Below, piece by piece: positions 30,706-41,624 of a stretch of DNA of 64,000 bases (its first letter is position 1; each line of letters starts with the position of its first letter). Under the pieces are notes generated by a model. That model ran no database searches. It was not told where the DNA came from and was given only the letters and a program-made list of their open reading frames with translations. Location of the stretch: positions 1,054,001 to 1,118,000 of the forward strand of contig OX442322.1 of NCBI GenBank assembly GCA_949358305.1, in the 5' to 3' direction. This DNA comes from Strigamia acuminata. Lineage: Eukaryota; Arthropoda; Chilopoda; Geophilomorpha; Linotaeniidae. The translations under genes and the position numbers were made by a program.

Positions 30706-33126
30706 CTGGCAAGATGTTGTGCAGATCATTCGTAAAAATGTAGATGAATTACCTTTACCACCAACTTTCAAAGGTCAGTTGGTTAAAATTGTCAATTTAA
30801 CTGGGAAAGAACTATACCTTGTGGTTTGGGTTTATTTACGATAAGCTTGAAACATAATATAAAATTAGTAGAACGGTTCACGTTCTCTGTCTATTATAAA
30901 GGCTTATAATATTTCCTTTAAAAAAAGGCACAAATTAAATCGTCTTTTAATTATGTCACTCGCTTGCGCGTTCGCTCGCTGCCCCTTCACACACTTTCTC
31001 GCAGTTATATCTGAAATTAGTGCTATCACTTCAGAAATAAACGATTCTTCCACATAAGATGATTCGGTATGGCACACCTTCTTCTAAACCGTGATTCTCG
31101 ATCACATCCCAAAATCATGGGAAAGGCATCCTGGTACTCTCATGAAATGTTGAACGTAAAGCACAAAAAAATTCCATGAAATAAATTTTCATAGCACTAT
31201 ATTTCACTTCACTCCTACACTTATAAGGCGAAATAAAAAACACTCCTCCCTGGATCTATCCTTCTAAGAGAAGAGAAACTTGATATAGACACAGGCAGGA
31301 CAATCCAATCGGATCCTGGTCCGCGGGAGACGCCCAGTTAATACCAAATGTCTATTCAAAATACGACAATCACGTGACCGACTGGTCGAAGGGTGATCGA
31401 AGATACTAAACAACCCCAAACAAAAAATGCACATAGGTAATTTCGAAAGCTAAAGCTAACACAAATGATGACAAGGTGTTTTCGAGTTGTCACGGGATTC
31501 GACGTTGTGATTTTTCGGTGTCCCTCGCCGAAAATCGCCGATGAATTTAAAATATTCACTTACACGCACTCGGAGTGCGAGTGTAAGATTTCCTTAGGCG
31601 CACAAACGCACTCGGAGTGCTAATTTTTGATAATCCTGAAGTATCCGCCGTAGCATTTGTTTGACACGGTGCCAGGTCTGTCGCCTAGTCAATTTTATGC
31701 CCGTCAAATAGATATCTAGAAAAAGAATAAATTTTTAGTTTTTGGTCCCATCATCCAACATTTATATAATCATCGGATAAGCAGCTCATGTCCAGTTATA
31801 GAGTAAGGAAACTACTTTCTTTACACTACAACCCAGTGATCATCTTGTCGCAAGTTTCCGCCATGGAAACAAATCAGACGGTTGGCGTAGCAGGAACGAG
31901 GCTGCGAGATAACAAAACAAAAAGCGTTAATGTTACACTGATTCGATACCATTTAGGATTCCAGGCGATGGTTTGAATGAACAACACCAACAGGTGTGTC
32001 TCGTCATCGAGCAGCCATTTTGTGTGCTGAGAACACGTATCACTAGTTAAACAAACACAAAGTATCGATCAATTTCATACTTGTGTCTCCTAACCCGTGT
32101 CTGAGTCTCTACACTAGAGAGTGAGTCGAGTGCCAGAGCTTCGGCAGCATAGAGTTACGTGGAGTTTAGGTCCATAAGGGACTGACTACCCATGTAATCT
32201 ATGTAAATGTGATGAAAGGAAGAGACTCTGATTTTGGTTTAAACATAAACTCAGAACTTTATTAAGCCGGACAGAATTAACTGTTCGAATTCGAATCTAT
32301 TTTATAAAATCTACAGAAACACTTATCTCTTACTTTTAATCAAACAAATATAAATCTAATATATCCCCCTATCTAAAGTTAATCGGTTCGATGACGAGGT
32401 GATGACAATGTCATTTACCAACGCCGTCTCTGGACAAAATTTAGAAATTAATCTTAATAATGTTCAAAATCGAGCATTGTGGATCGGCTGTCAATCGGGA
32501 CAGTCTGTACATGTGACAATAGACATCGTCGGAAACTAATTCTACCTCGGAAAAAAAGTAAATACAGAGCTTTGAGGTTGGCACATTCAGGGACGGGACG
32601 GGACTGGATTAAACAGTATTTCACGGGATTCGGGACGGGATGGGATTGATAATTTTCGCCTTATGCAGGATTTGGAACGGGACGGAACTTGGAAAAGTTT
32701 CATTACGCGTGCTTCGGACGGGACTATGCGCACGGTATCTTGATGCTAAATTCGTACTGCGCAGACAATTTTCTAATGGGCAGGAACCAAATTGGAAATT
32801 GCAAATGGGCGACGGCCAAATCGGCGATTGCAAATTGGCGATTGCTGAACCCATTAAATGGGAGCCGCGCTACCAAATTGGCATGGTGCTGAATAAAATT
32901 GGCGAGGTCTCAAATTGGCAATGAATCAAATTGGCAATGTGTCAAATTGGCGATCAAGAGAAAACAGAACGAGAATTTCACACGTTCTTTTCAGTTTTAA
33001 TCAAATTTTTGTGCATTTTGTTTTAAAACGAATAAGTAAACATCTACACATACAAGATATAAATAAAAAAACACGTAAATATTTATTTATAAAAACACAG
33101 ATTAAAACTGGAAATATTATTAAAAA
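30706..33126. other. Intergenic sequence, no gene supported
   Basis: Contains two copies of the palindrome GCACTCGGAGTGC (31566-31578, 31608-31620), a GGGACGG-rich stretch (about 32590-32690) and a degenerate array of CAAATTGGCRAT words (about 32787-32955). Short open frames in these repeats are not credible genes. Confidence 0.5.
32787..32955. repeat. Degenerate short repeat, CAAATTGGCRAT words
   Basis: About ten loosely spaced copies of AAATTGG/CAAATTGGC-type words. The open frames across it are repeat artefacts. Confidence 0.6.
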
Positions 33127-33502
33127 ATGAGAAAAAACCCTGAAAAATTATGAAAAACGATTAAACAGGGAAAAAAACATTAAAACAAAATAAAAACGGT
33201 TTAAAAATGTAAATAGCCTTAAGAAATCATGAAAAAATGTTAAAACGATTGAAAACCAGTTGAATAACATTAAAAACCGTTAAAAAATGGCATCAATGCT
33301 AGCACATTTTCTCAGTGCTTCACTGCAGCACTTTGACGCAATTTTTTTTATCAGTTTTTAATGTTTTCAACTGGTTTTCAATCATTTTAACATTTTTATG
33401 ATTTCTGAAGGCTATTTACATTTTTAAACCGTTTTTATTTTTTTTTAATGTTTTTTTTCCCTGTTTAATCGTTTTTCATGATTTTTCAGGGTTTTTTCTC
33501 AT
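33127..33502. repeat. Long hairpin, arms about 160 bp
   Basis: The left arm starts ATGAGAAAAAACCCTGAAAA and the right arm ends with its reverse complement at 33502. Pairing continues with few mismatches inward to about 33287 and 33347, leaving a loop of about 60 nt. Confidence 0.85.
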
Positions 33503-34362
33503 TGTCAAATCAGTGTCAAATCTTAAATTTCTTTTTTTGTATTTGTCCAAGACATAAGTTATCAACTTGTAGTTATTCCTAAGACTCATTGTTCAAGTGG
33601 TGAACTGATGCCCTCGCACACGTAACAATATGGTCTGGCTATTATAGACATTAAATTAGCGTTGCACGTTTTCGGAATTATTTGGTTTTTACTTTGAAAA
33701 ATGTGATGTTGCGCAGCCAAGCCAAAACCAACCAACACTCGACTCTTTGATCTCGGTACCTCAAGATTTATTATCAATAGTAATCACGTGTGCAATGACT
33801 TTACTTGAGGGCTTGTTGTTGTATCAATCCAATAAAGTTAAAGAAAATCAATTTCTGTTACGTTAAAGGAAACCAAAATTTTGTAATGAAAGAAACAATA
33901 AAAAGAATTTTAAACACTAAAAATCAAATTAAAAATTAAAACTTAGTTTATTATCAAGTTCATAAAGGTTTAAAACAGAAATTTGCGCTAAAGGTATTGC
34001 AAAAAAATAATTTGCTATTTAAAGTTTAGTGTTTTTAATTCTTTTTGTAATTTGTTTCATTGGAAAATCGACCTTATTGGGTTTTGTGTTGGGTTATGTC
34101 AAGTGAAACCAGTTTGTGTGGTGTGATGAGGGTATTAAAAGATGTTCAAATTAAATGAGTGAAATAGATGATAAAATTTTTTAAGGGGTGTGTTAGCAGT
34201 GACATTTTGTTATGTCCATGAAATCGGTTAGATACTTAAAGGCAAGAAACGGGTCAAATATACACACACAACCAATATATTTTATAAGTTTTGGATAAAA
34301 TCAATTGTCATTTTTTTAAAAAGAAATTCAGGCTTAATGGATTTAACATTTTTTAACATATT
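33503..34362. other. Intergenic sequence, no gene supported
   Basis: AT-rich. It holds a third, weaker hairpin at 33885-34061 and no credible ORF. Confidence 0.5.
33885..34061. repeat. Imperfect inverted repeat, arms about 37 bp
   Basis: 33885-33921 and 34025-34061 are near reverse complements around AATGAAAGAAAC ... TTAAACACTAAA. The loop is about 100 nt. Confidence 0.65.
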
Positions 34363-34790
34363 TTATTGATTAATCTGAGTCAAGAAAGTAAAATTTATAT
34401 TTGTTTTTACCAGTTCTGCTTGTCGTAGGCCGTGATCGGGTCGGTCTCGTCTTTCGTTTTCAGTCTCGTAATGGTCGCCAATCGGGTTACGAGTCTTCCT
34501 TGCTCCCTGAAACATAACGGATCTTTTAAATTTTATTCCCTTGCTGGACATTAATTGGCTACTCATCTGACTCCGTAGCGACTCCGGGAACAGCTCGCTT
34601 GCATCCTTGTCTCGTAATGTTTGGCCGTCAACGATGCCTGTTGAAGGAGCACATTTAGGCCGTCAACACCCGAGTCGTTATCTTGGTGCGTGTCGCGTTC
34701 AGCCAGTCTACATTCTTTCTGCTCCTCTTTGTTCTTCCAAGACTTTCCTGTGACTACCTGAAACCTTCCCACCATAATCACTACTTTCAC
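34363..34790 (-). other. Possible exon remnant with an RFxV-type motif
   Basis: Two overlapping minus-strand frames (34790-34563 and 34566-34363) are richer in charged codons than their surroundings. The first begins MVGRFQVVTGKSWKNKEEQ; GRFQV is the kind of RFxV peptide found repeatedly in WNK kinases and other SPAK/OSR1 partners. No splice-consistent neighbour was found and the motif is only four residues long, so chance is likely. Confidence 0.2.
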
Positions 34791-35000
34791 TAAACTCTAT
34801 TCCAAAAAGTATTTAAAATACCCCCATTGGTTGGTTTGTCTCTAGTTCAGTTGTGTATTGGTTGGGAGATTCATAACACCAGTATAAATCTTCGCACAAG
34901 TCTAATGGAATCTGAAAACAGCATCATATTCAATACACAACTGAACTAGAGACAAACCAACCAATGGGAGCATTTTAAATACTTTTTGGAATAGAGTTTA
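34791..35000. mobile_element. 210-bp hairpin MITE
   Basis: 70-bp arms at 34791-34860 and 34931-35000 are reverse complements with about two mismatches, around a 70-nt loop. The element starts TAAACTC and ends GAGTTTA, so a TA target site is possible. Confidence 0.8.
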
Positions 35001-35137
35001 GATGGCGTCTTGGGTGTACCCCAACCTACCGTATATTTTCCAATTGTCCGTGGGTCTCTATTTGCCTGCGGACCTCAATTAACGCGCGGGGAAAAAATCT
35101 TTGGTGTAAATAGCGCGCGGACCTCTAACAAACAAAA

Positions 35138-35426
35138 CAAATTATTTTGGCCAAAAAGAAATTATTATTTTGGCCAAAAACAAATTATTTTGGTCAAAAA
35201 CAAATTATTTTGGTCAAAAATAAATTATTTTGGTCAAAAATAAATTATTTTGGTCAAAAATAAATTATTTTGGCCAAAAACAAATTATTTTGGCCAAAAA
35301 CAACAAATTATTTTGGCCAAAAACAAATTATTTTGGCCAAAAAACAAATTATTTTGGCCAAAAACAAATTATTTTGGCCAAAAAACAAATTATTTTGGCC
35401 AAAAACAAATTATTTTGGCCAAAAAC
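35138..35426. repeat. Minisatellite, unit about 20 bp CAAATTATTTTGGCCAAAAA
   Basis: About 14 tandem units with small length changes. Each unit contains the palindrome TTTTGGCCAAAA. Open frames reading KNKLFWPK across it are artefacts. Confidence 0.95.
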
Positions 35427-35910
35427 GATTTAATTTTATGTTTTTCGCCTTTTAAACGACGGAAAATCGTTGTTGAATTTAATAAACCATTTTAGAATAT
35501 TTTAAGCAAATATTTAATCAATTTTCAACCAATTCCCGACAATTTCAATTTTTCCCAGCAATAAAAAAATATTTTAATTTTTCTAAAATATTTTTTTAAT
35601 AATTTAAAAATAATTATATTATAAGAACCCATTCATTCCAGCACGAAAAACCCAAAAACAAGAACCAATTTCCCACCATCGCTGCCACTTTGACAGCAAC
35701 TCGAATGCTTTCGAGTCAACTCTGGTAGTCAACTCTGGTAACCGGATCGAATTTTCCACACCTCGTACAATATGAAAATATAAAAAAAAAAACTAAATTA
35801 AGCTACAAAAACGCGTCGATTGCTCGCAAAAATTAATACAATATAAAGCAAACCTCGAGCAAACAAAACCCAGTACTAAGTGAAGATAAACTCGCATCCA
35901 ACATCGAACG
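35427..35910 (-). repeat. Dispersed repeat, copy 1
   Basis: The reverse complement matches 55141-55625 with scattered differences, including the TCGATCCGGTTACCAGAG region and the GTTCGATGTTGGATGCGAG end. Confidence 0.85.
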
Positions 35911-35929
35911 CAGGTGTTCGGCTGCATTC

Positions 35930-36020
35930 GATCGCGCAAATGCGGCGGATGTTTGGCCGCAATAGATCGCGCAAATGCGGCGGTTTTATTGGGTCGATTC
36001 GATCGCGCAAATGCGGCGGT
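35930..36020. repeat. Tandem repeat with GATCGCGCAAATGCGGCGG
   Basis: Three copies start at 35930, 35965 and 36001, a period of about 35 bp. Confidence 0.85.
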
Positions 36021-36177
36021 TGTTTGGGCCAATTCGATCCGTCATGTTGGTTGAGCCCAGAGTTGAGCCCGATCCTGCCTTTGTCCAACCACAATGCTCA
36101 CCTTTTGTGAGATGACGTCACAAAATCTCAAATTTCCATTTTGCATACGACCTGTACTGCTGTCATAGTGATAACGA

Positions 36178-36430
36178 TTTTTATTGGCTATGTCGAATTT
36201 TATTGGTTTTATGTCGATTTTTTTAGTTTTATGTTTTTTTTTATTAGTTCTGTTGATTTTTATTGGTTTTATGTCGACTTTTTTTAATTTTATGTTGATT
36301 TTTATTGGTTATATCTAATTTTATTGGTTTTATGTCGACTTTTTTTAATTTTATGTTGATTTTTATTGGTTATATCTAATTTTATTGGTTTTATGTTGAT
36401 TTTTATTAGTTTTATGTTTTATGTTTTATG
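36178..36430. repeat. AT-rich tandem repeat
   Basis: Repeated TTTTTATTGGTTATATCTAA / TTTTATGTCGAC-type units, with a period of roughly 60 bp. Confidence 0.8.
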
Positions 36431-36630
36431 TCGCCTCACGTTTTAGCGTTTCTCTCCTCTCTCTTTGCAGCGAGCTACAGAAGCTTTCGTGCGTCTTTGA
36501 TTCCATTTTGTTTCTTGTTTATTTTAAGTGTTTATTTAATTTTAAATACACTGTTAAATGTGCTAGAATTTCAAGTTTAAGTTTATTCATGTTGTAATTA
36601 TTTTGTATTATTTCGGCACCGACGTTACTG

Positions 36631-38187
36631 TGTGACGGTTATAAAACCGTATTATCCAATGTTCACACTAGATGGCGCTGTTTGTCTAACGCGCGCAGTT
36701 TAAACTCGATAAAGTTGCGAGTTATATTAAAGAATTAATATAACGTTGCGAATAAAATATACAGTATTTTATTGGACTAAGCTAAGTATTATTTACTTGA
36801 GATATTGATTCTATCGAATCAATATCCGGTTTTACTTACCTGTTGAAGATGACCAATCGGACTCTTCGGGACCCAGTTCAATATTAGGTCCGGACTAGTG
36901 ATCCACGAATCCATCGATTCAGACACCTGATTGGCTGTCGCCAATCTGATTGTTCTCTAGAACCATATAAGTTCTGGTTCTCACGAGCTCCCCCCTTGGC
37001 TTGAATGAATATTGTTGTATTGCATTGTTGTTATCGTATGATCTCACTTTCTCTCACGACACATCGGGCCTCCTCAGCTCTCAATGGATATGTATTATTA
37101 CTATCGTGTTATTGCTTGTTGTAGGGCCCATCTGGGAAGGCTAACCTTGTAGACATGTTTCACACATGAAATGGCCCCGTAGTGTTAGCCGGCTGTTCTA
37201 AGGGACAGTAGGATTTCATACGGTGGCGTAGTATATCGCTCATGTACGGGATTGATTAATACCGTTAAACAAATATCAAATCATATGATCGGTGATAGTC
37301 GCATCTATTTGCGAGATTCTCCGATCATAGGTCAGATGCTCTGCCAGAGCACATATACGGGAAGTCAAACCCGTCAAACAAATGCGGGCAAACTATTTTC
37401 CCAGGGTTCCGATGCAGTGCATTGGCCCTTCCGTTAAGTGGGCAAGACTTGTCCGAGGTCGGTAAAAGCCTTATTCACAGGCGACGCACCGGGTTGGTGG
37501 CCCGTGAGCAATTGCATTCATACCTTGCGCTAAACAAACACTCGGGTATTGGTAATGCCGATCTGGTAGTCCCCCAGGAACTGTTTACCCAGTGGTTGGT
37601 ACCACTGAAAGCGACTCGTCGCAGAAAACAAATACCCGGCGCCTGATCACGAGATCTTGTCGTCGTAAGGCATGCTGGCGGATGGAGTCTCAACAACTCC
37701 CGCGATGGTCCCCTCGACTGTCGTGACTGTCCCCGCCCATAGAATAACAATATAACAATTCATTTGTTATATTACACTAATATGTTTTGATGATTTGAAT
37801 ACGGAATATTCTAATGAATATTCCCGACCAAATGCGAAGGATTCTTCGTATTAATAGATATCCGAGCTGCGGGACCGAATACGTCTCCGTAGCGCTAACT
37901 GTGACGATGCCGCAAAGTCAGCCGCACCACTCGAACAGCATCGCCCGGAACCTCAACCAGTGTAGCCGCCGTTACACTTATCCAGAACCCCAACCCAGTT
38001 GTAATGTTAATAAACATGTAATTATATCACACAAAATCGTAAGTTATTATATTTGATCACATATTCACGTTGTACAAAATTTCGTAGCTTATCTCGGTTA
38101 GGTTATTTCTAGTTGTAGAAATGTCTTGTCTAAACCGATTTATCTCTTGTAATGGCTAATTATTCAGCTAAAAGTAGAATCGTCACA
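36631..38187 (+). repeat. Gypsy-D 5' LTR
   Basis: 1,557 bp, the same length as the 3' copy (constant offset 12,467). A hairpin ACGGTTATAAAACCGT lies just inside the end. The open frames inside, including the 60-90 codon ones, are not supported as genes. Confidence 0.95.
36965..36971 (+). promoter_or_regulatory. Putative LTR TATA box
   Basis: ATATAAG lies about 25-30 bases before a TTCTCACGAGC stretch where transcription could start. The same site is at 49432-49438 in the 3' LTR. Inferred by position only. Confidence 0.45.
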
Positions 38188-38188
38188 A

Positions 38189-38206
38189 GTGGAGGTTCTA
38201 CCGAGA
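38189..38206 (+). promoter_or_regulatory. Gypsy-D primer binding site, probable tRNA-Gln
   Basis: TGGAGGTTCTACCGAGAT follows the LTR after one base. Animal tRNA-Gln as I recall ends ATCTCGGTGGAACCTCCA, which is complementary at all but one position. Confidence 0.6.
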
Positions 38207-39311
38207 TAGGCTGTCCAAATTTTAAATAAAATATTTGAAGTTTTGTGTGTCTATCGTGAATTCGAATAAGTGTAACTTTTACGGTGATTTTTGTGTGTAA
38301 AATAAGTTTCGAACGAAATTTATATTTGTGTCTAATTTATTTATTCCGTTTAAAAGTGCTTTGCAAGATAATAAATGTAATTCATTTGCATTTCCGATTT
38401 TCCGCCGAAGAAATTGTATGTTTTAAACAAACTAATAATTTCCCACCGCGTGGTCAGGCCTAATGATCCGACCACGAGAATTGGAAAATCTTGCCCGAAC
38501 TTGTCGTTGTTACGTCCGCCCGTGATACGTCGATTCGCCGTCGTCGATTCGAGAAACCACGTGGTTGGGCCTAATGCGAAAAGTTCCACAAGTTTTATCG
38601 GGAATTCTAACTGAATTCCGACAAGTATTTGTAGTTTGTTTATTTTTATAACTGTATAAATACTTGAGATTTCAAGTTAAACCTAACTTTATTCGCGTGA
38701 ATAAAATACAAGGAAATTGACATTTTCGAAGGAATTAAAATTTATATTTTATTTCAAAGAGCTATTTTATTTACATACTTGATTCTACATTAAAATGTTC
38801 GGTCAAAAGTAGGATTTCAAAACTTTGAAATCAAATATCTACGAGTGAAAAAATTCATTCCAATGTTGGCGAAGAAATTCTCGTTTGTTGTGTTGCCTAG
38901 CAACCAATGCTTTGCAGCAAAGCCGTAGTAGTCGATAGATTTCACGCGCTCTTGTTATACAAAATTTCAGCGAAATTCAAATTGGTTATAAATAAGATTT
39001 TATTATGGAAATAAGTAATACTTTTTCGGTGAATTTGGATGATCGTCCATTTTTATTTTTTTTGACTACGTCATAATTCAGAAATCTGACTAGATCATGG
39101 GTCCGCGAAAAAGGTGAAATCCATCAATCACAGATAAGATTAAAATCTCGTGAGACTAACGTTTGAAGTTCGACCAATCAGAAAGGTTTACAGAGGTACT
39201 TGAAACCCAGAACGACCCAGTGAAACCATTGCTTCGTTTGCAACCTTCCAGATCGCTTGTAACTTCTTCGTTTATTTGTGAATTTTTTGGAATCTTGATT
39301 TCGATTAAAAG
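38207..39311 (+). other. Gypsy-D 5' leader (about 1.1 kb)
   Basis: Non-coding between primer site and gag. It contains the palindrome GTTGCCTAGCAAC (38892-38904). No ORF looks real. Confidence 0.7.
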
Positions 39312-41624
39312 ATGACTAGTAACCAGCATTCGATGAATACCCGTGGTAAGGAAAGAACGTGTTTGACCGGTGGAATTAATTTAGCCGGATTTGTACCCGT
39401 TCCAGATGAAACGGAAACAGTGAATATCGTGGAAAACCACGTGGATGATAATAATGTTTCAATTGAACTGACTGACCCAGTCGCCATTATCGATCCAGTT
39501 GTGGAAGTAACTGATCCTACCCCCGTGGAGGAAATGAATCGTCCACAAGATGGATCACATTTAGGTCCAGCTGGACTTTTTATTTGTCGAGATTATTGTT
39601 TGAATCCAATTCAATTTGGAACAATGGCCGAAGTTTTAGATTTTGTTAACACACATCGAGATCCGTCGGAGCATTCTAGTTCTAGATCACAGACTCCACG
39701 TAATCAAGGACCGACAGATCCTGGTTTGAATACGACAACACCGATCACTCGGTATCGTCAGAAGACGACAGGACCTCCGACGACCAACCGGAAATCTCGT
39801 TGGGATCAACAGGATCCTACACCCGGCAGTTTTGAACAAGCGTTTTATCGGCGAATGAATAATCAATTTGTTGCTTCTCATAAAAGAAGATTTATGGGTC
39901 TTAATAATAATAAAAACCCGAATCCTGGTTTTCCGAATGGAGCCAACAGTTGTCCGAATCTTGCTGCTGAACCCACGCATGGATTAAATAATGATTTAAG
40001 CGCGCAGCTAAGAGGAATAATCGATCCAAACAATCGTTTGAATCCTTTTTCTGGAAATAATAATATTCCAAACCAATTGCCTGTATCGCAGGGAAGTTAT
40101 CCAGTTCAGCCGAACTTAAATAATTTAAATAATCCGAATAACTGTTCAAGTTCCGGTAATCAAGGCCAGTGGAATAATTATTCACAACCTGGCAAGCAGA
40201 ACCAGTCGAATAATTTTTCGAATCAAGGTTATCAGGGAAATTCGAATAATCATTCGAACTTTGGAAATCAAGGTGGAGCGAATAATCATTCCAACTTTGG
40301 TAACCAAAGAAGGCAAAATCCCAGTGGATCGAATAATCATTCGAATTTTGGCAACCAAGGTGGACCGAATAATCATTCGAATTTTGGCCATCAAGGTAGA
40401 CAAAATCAAGGAGGGTCAAATAATTTCAACCCCAATAATTTTAACGGCTCTAGTCAAAATAACTCGAGTCATTTTAATAATGGTTCGACGAATGATAATT
40501 CGCGACCAACAAGTAGTTTTGGGATGTCAGCAGACGACTTAGCTACTATTGCATTAAATATGCATAAACTAGCCCAAGTAGGAAAGAATTCCACCCCTGC
40601 AACACCCCAAACTATAAGTTTGAAACCTCCCGATATACCTGTATTTTCGGGTAAAACTGAAGAAAGCGAGCGCTTCCTCAGTATAATTCGAAACGTTGCG
40701 TTTCTACGAAATATTTCACTCGATGAAATGTTAGTAAAAGGCGTGGCTGGTTACTTAACCGACCTCGCATATAGTTGGTTTCAAGAGAGACGAAACGACT
40801 TTCATAATTGGGACACGTTTGAAAAAGCGTTTAGAGGAAGGTTTGTTGCCACATGCTTGGAACGAACAACCCAATTAACAAAGTTGAGACAGCTCGAATC
40901 AGAAAACTTGTATGATTATACACATAAGTTTTACCAACTTTGGTTATTACAAGATAACCTTAACTCTCAGGGAGCTGCGAGTATATTCTTGGGAAGCATT
41001 ACTCCCGCCAACGATCTTCTCTTGCACACGCAAGGTTTAGATGAACTTCCCTTCATAGACATTTATAATGCTATTACAAAGAAGAAAGGACTGTACAGCC
41101 GTACAGCCAATGGGGTGAGAGTAAACGATCCAGTCGTTTTCCCACCTAGGAAACCGGACACTCGTTCGCAACCTAAAAATAACGCCAAGTCCCTGACTTT
41201 GGAATCAGATGAACAGATTAATTTCTGTACAGATGAGTTACCCGAAGAATGTGAACTAATTTACGCAGTAAATGGTGTAGTAGACCCCAACAGGAGGGGA
41301 CAAATGGTTTGCTTTAATTGTAAGAAACCCGGACATTTCCGACGAGAGTGTCCAGATTTAAAACCCCGTTCGAATTTTAAGTCTGAAGACATTCAGAAGC
41401 GAAATACCCCAGATAATCCAACTTTGGATCCCTCTGCTAAGCGTAAACCTAATTGGGTAACCCAAGAAGTGTTGGATGCGACACTAGATGTGAAACTTGA
41501 TTCCAAATTTAATAATTTTGAGAATAAACTGCAGTCGACGCTCACTAATCAATTAGCTGAGATAGTCAAACAATTGGCTAAACCTGAATCTAACGATTCG
41601 ACTGATTCTAGTGCAAAAAACTAG
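39312..41624 (+). CDS. Gypsy-D Gag
   Basis: A 770-residue frame starting MTSNQHSMNTRGKERT, much longer than typical Gypsy Gag. The middle (about 200-390) is a low-complexity Asn/Gln/Gly/Ser region with repeated NNHSNFGNQGG units, prion-like in composition. The Gag core follows (FSGKTEESERFLSIIRNVAF, then YSWFQERR, FRGRFVATCLERTTQLTKLRQL), similar to retrotransposon gag domains that form the capsid. One zinc knuckle CFNCKKPGHFRREC is near residue 671. The C-terminus is charged and ends AKN-stop at 41622-41624, directly after a slippery heptamer. In the cell it would assemble the particle and bind the RNA. Confidence 0.93.
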   Translation: MTSNQHSMNTRGKERTCLTGGINLAGFVPVPDETETVNIVENHVDDNNVSIELTDPVAIIDPVVEVTDPTPVEEMNRPQDGSHLGPAGLFICRDYCLNPIQFGTMAEVLDFVNTHRDPSEHSSSRSQTPRNQGPTDPGLNTTTPITRYRQKTTGPPTTNRKSRWDQQDPTPGSFEQAFYRRMNNQFVASHKRRFMGLNNNKNPNPGFPNGANSCPNLAAEPTHGLNNDLSAQLRGIIDPNNRLNPFSGNNNIPNQLPVSQGSYPVQPNLNNLNNPNNCSSSGNQGQWNNYSQPGKQNQSNNFSNQGYQGNSNNHSNFGNQGGANNHSNFGNQRRQNPSGSNNHSNFGNQGGPNNHSNFGHQGRQNQGGSNNFNPNNFNGSSQNNSSHFNNGSTNDNSRPTSSFGMSADDLATIALNMHKLAQVGKNSTPATPQTISLKPPDIPVFSGKTEESERFLSIIRNVAFLRNISLDEMLVKGVAGYLTDLAYSWFQERRNDFHNWDTFEKAFRGRFVATCLERTTQLTKLRQLESENLYDYTHKFYQLWLLQDNLNSQGAASIFLGSITPANDLLLHTQGLDELPFIDIYNAITKKKGLYSRTANGVRVNDPVVFPPRKPDTRSQPKNNAKSLTLESDEQINFCTDELPEECELIYAVNGVVDPNRRGQMVCFNCKKPGHFRRECPDLKPRSNFKSEDIQKRNTPDNPTLDPSAKRKPNWVTQEVLDATLDVKLDSKFNNFENKLQSTLTNQLAEIVKQLAKPESNDSTDSSAKN

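Noticed and set aside
35010-35495. Overlapping ORFs rich in KNKLFWPK and NYFGQ
   Set aside because: They are translations of the 20-bp minisatellite in three frames.
37252-38056. Short ORFs of 60-91 codons inside the Gypsy-D 5' LTR, repeated at 49719-50523
   Set aside because: They are identical because the LTRs are identical, overlap each other on both strands and have no recognisable protein content.
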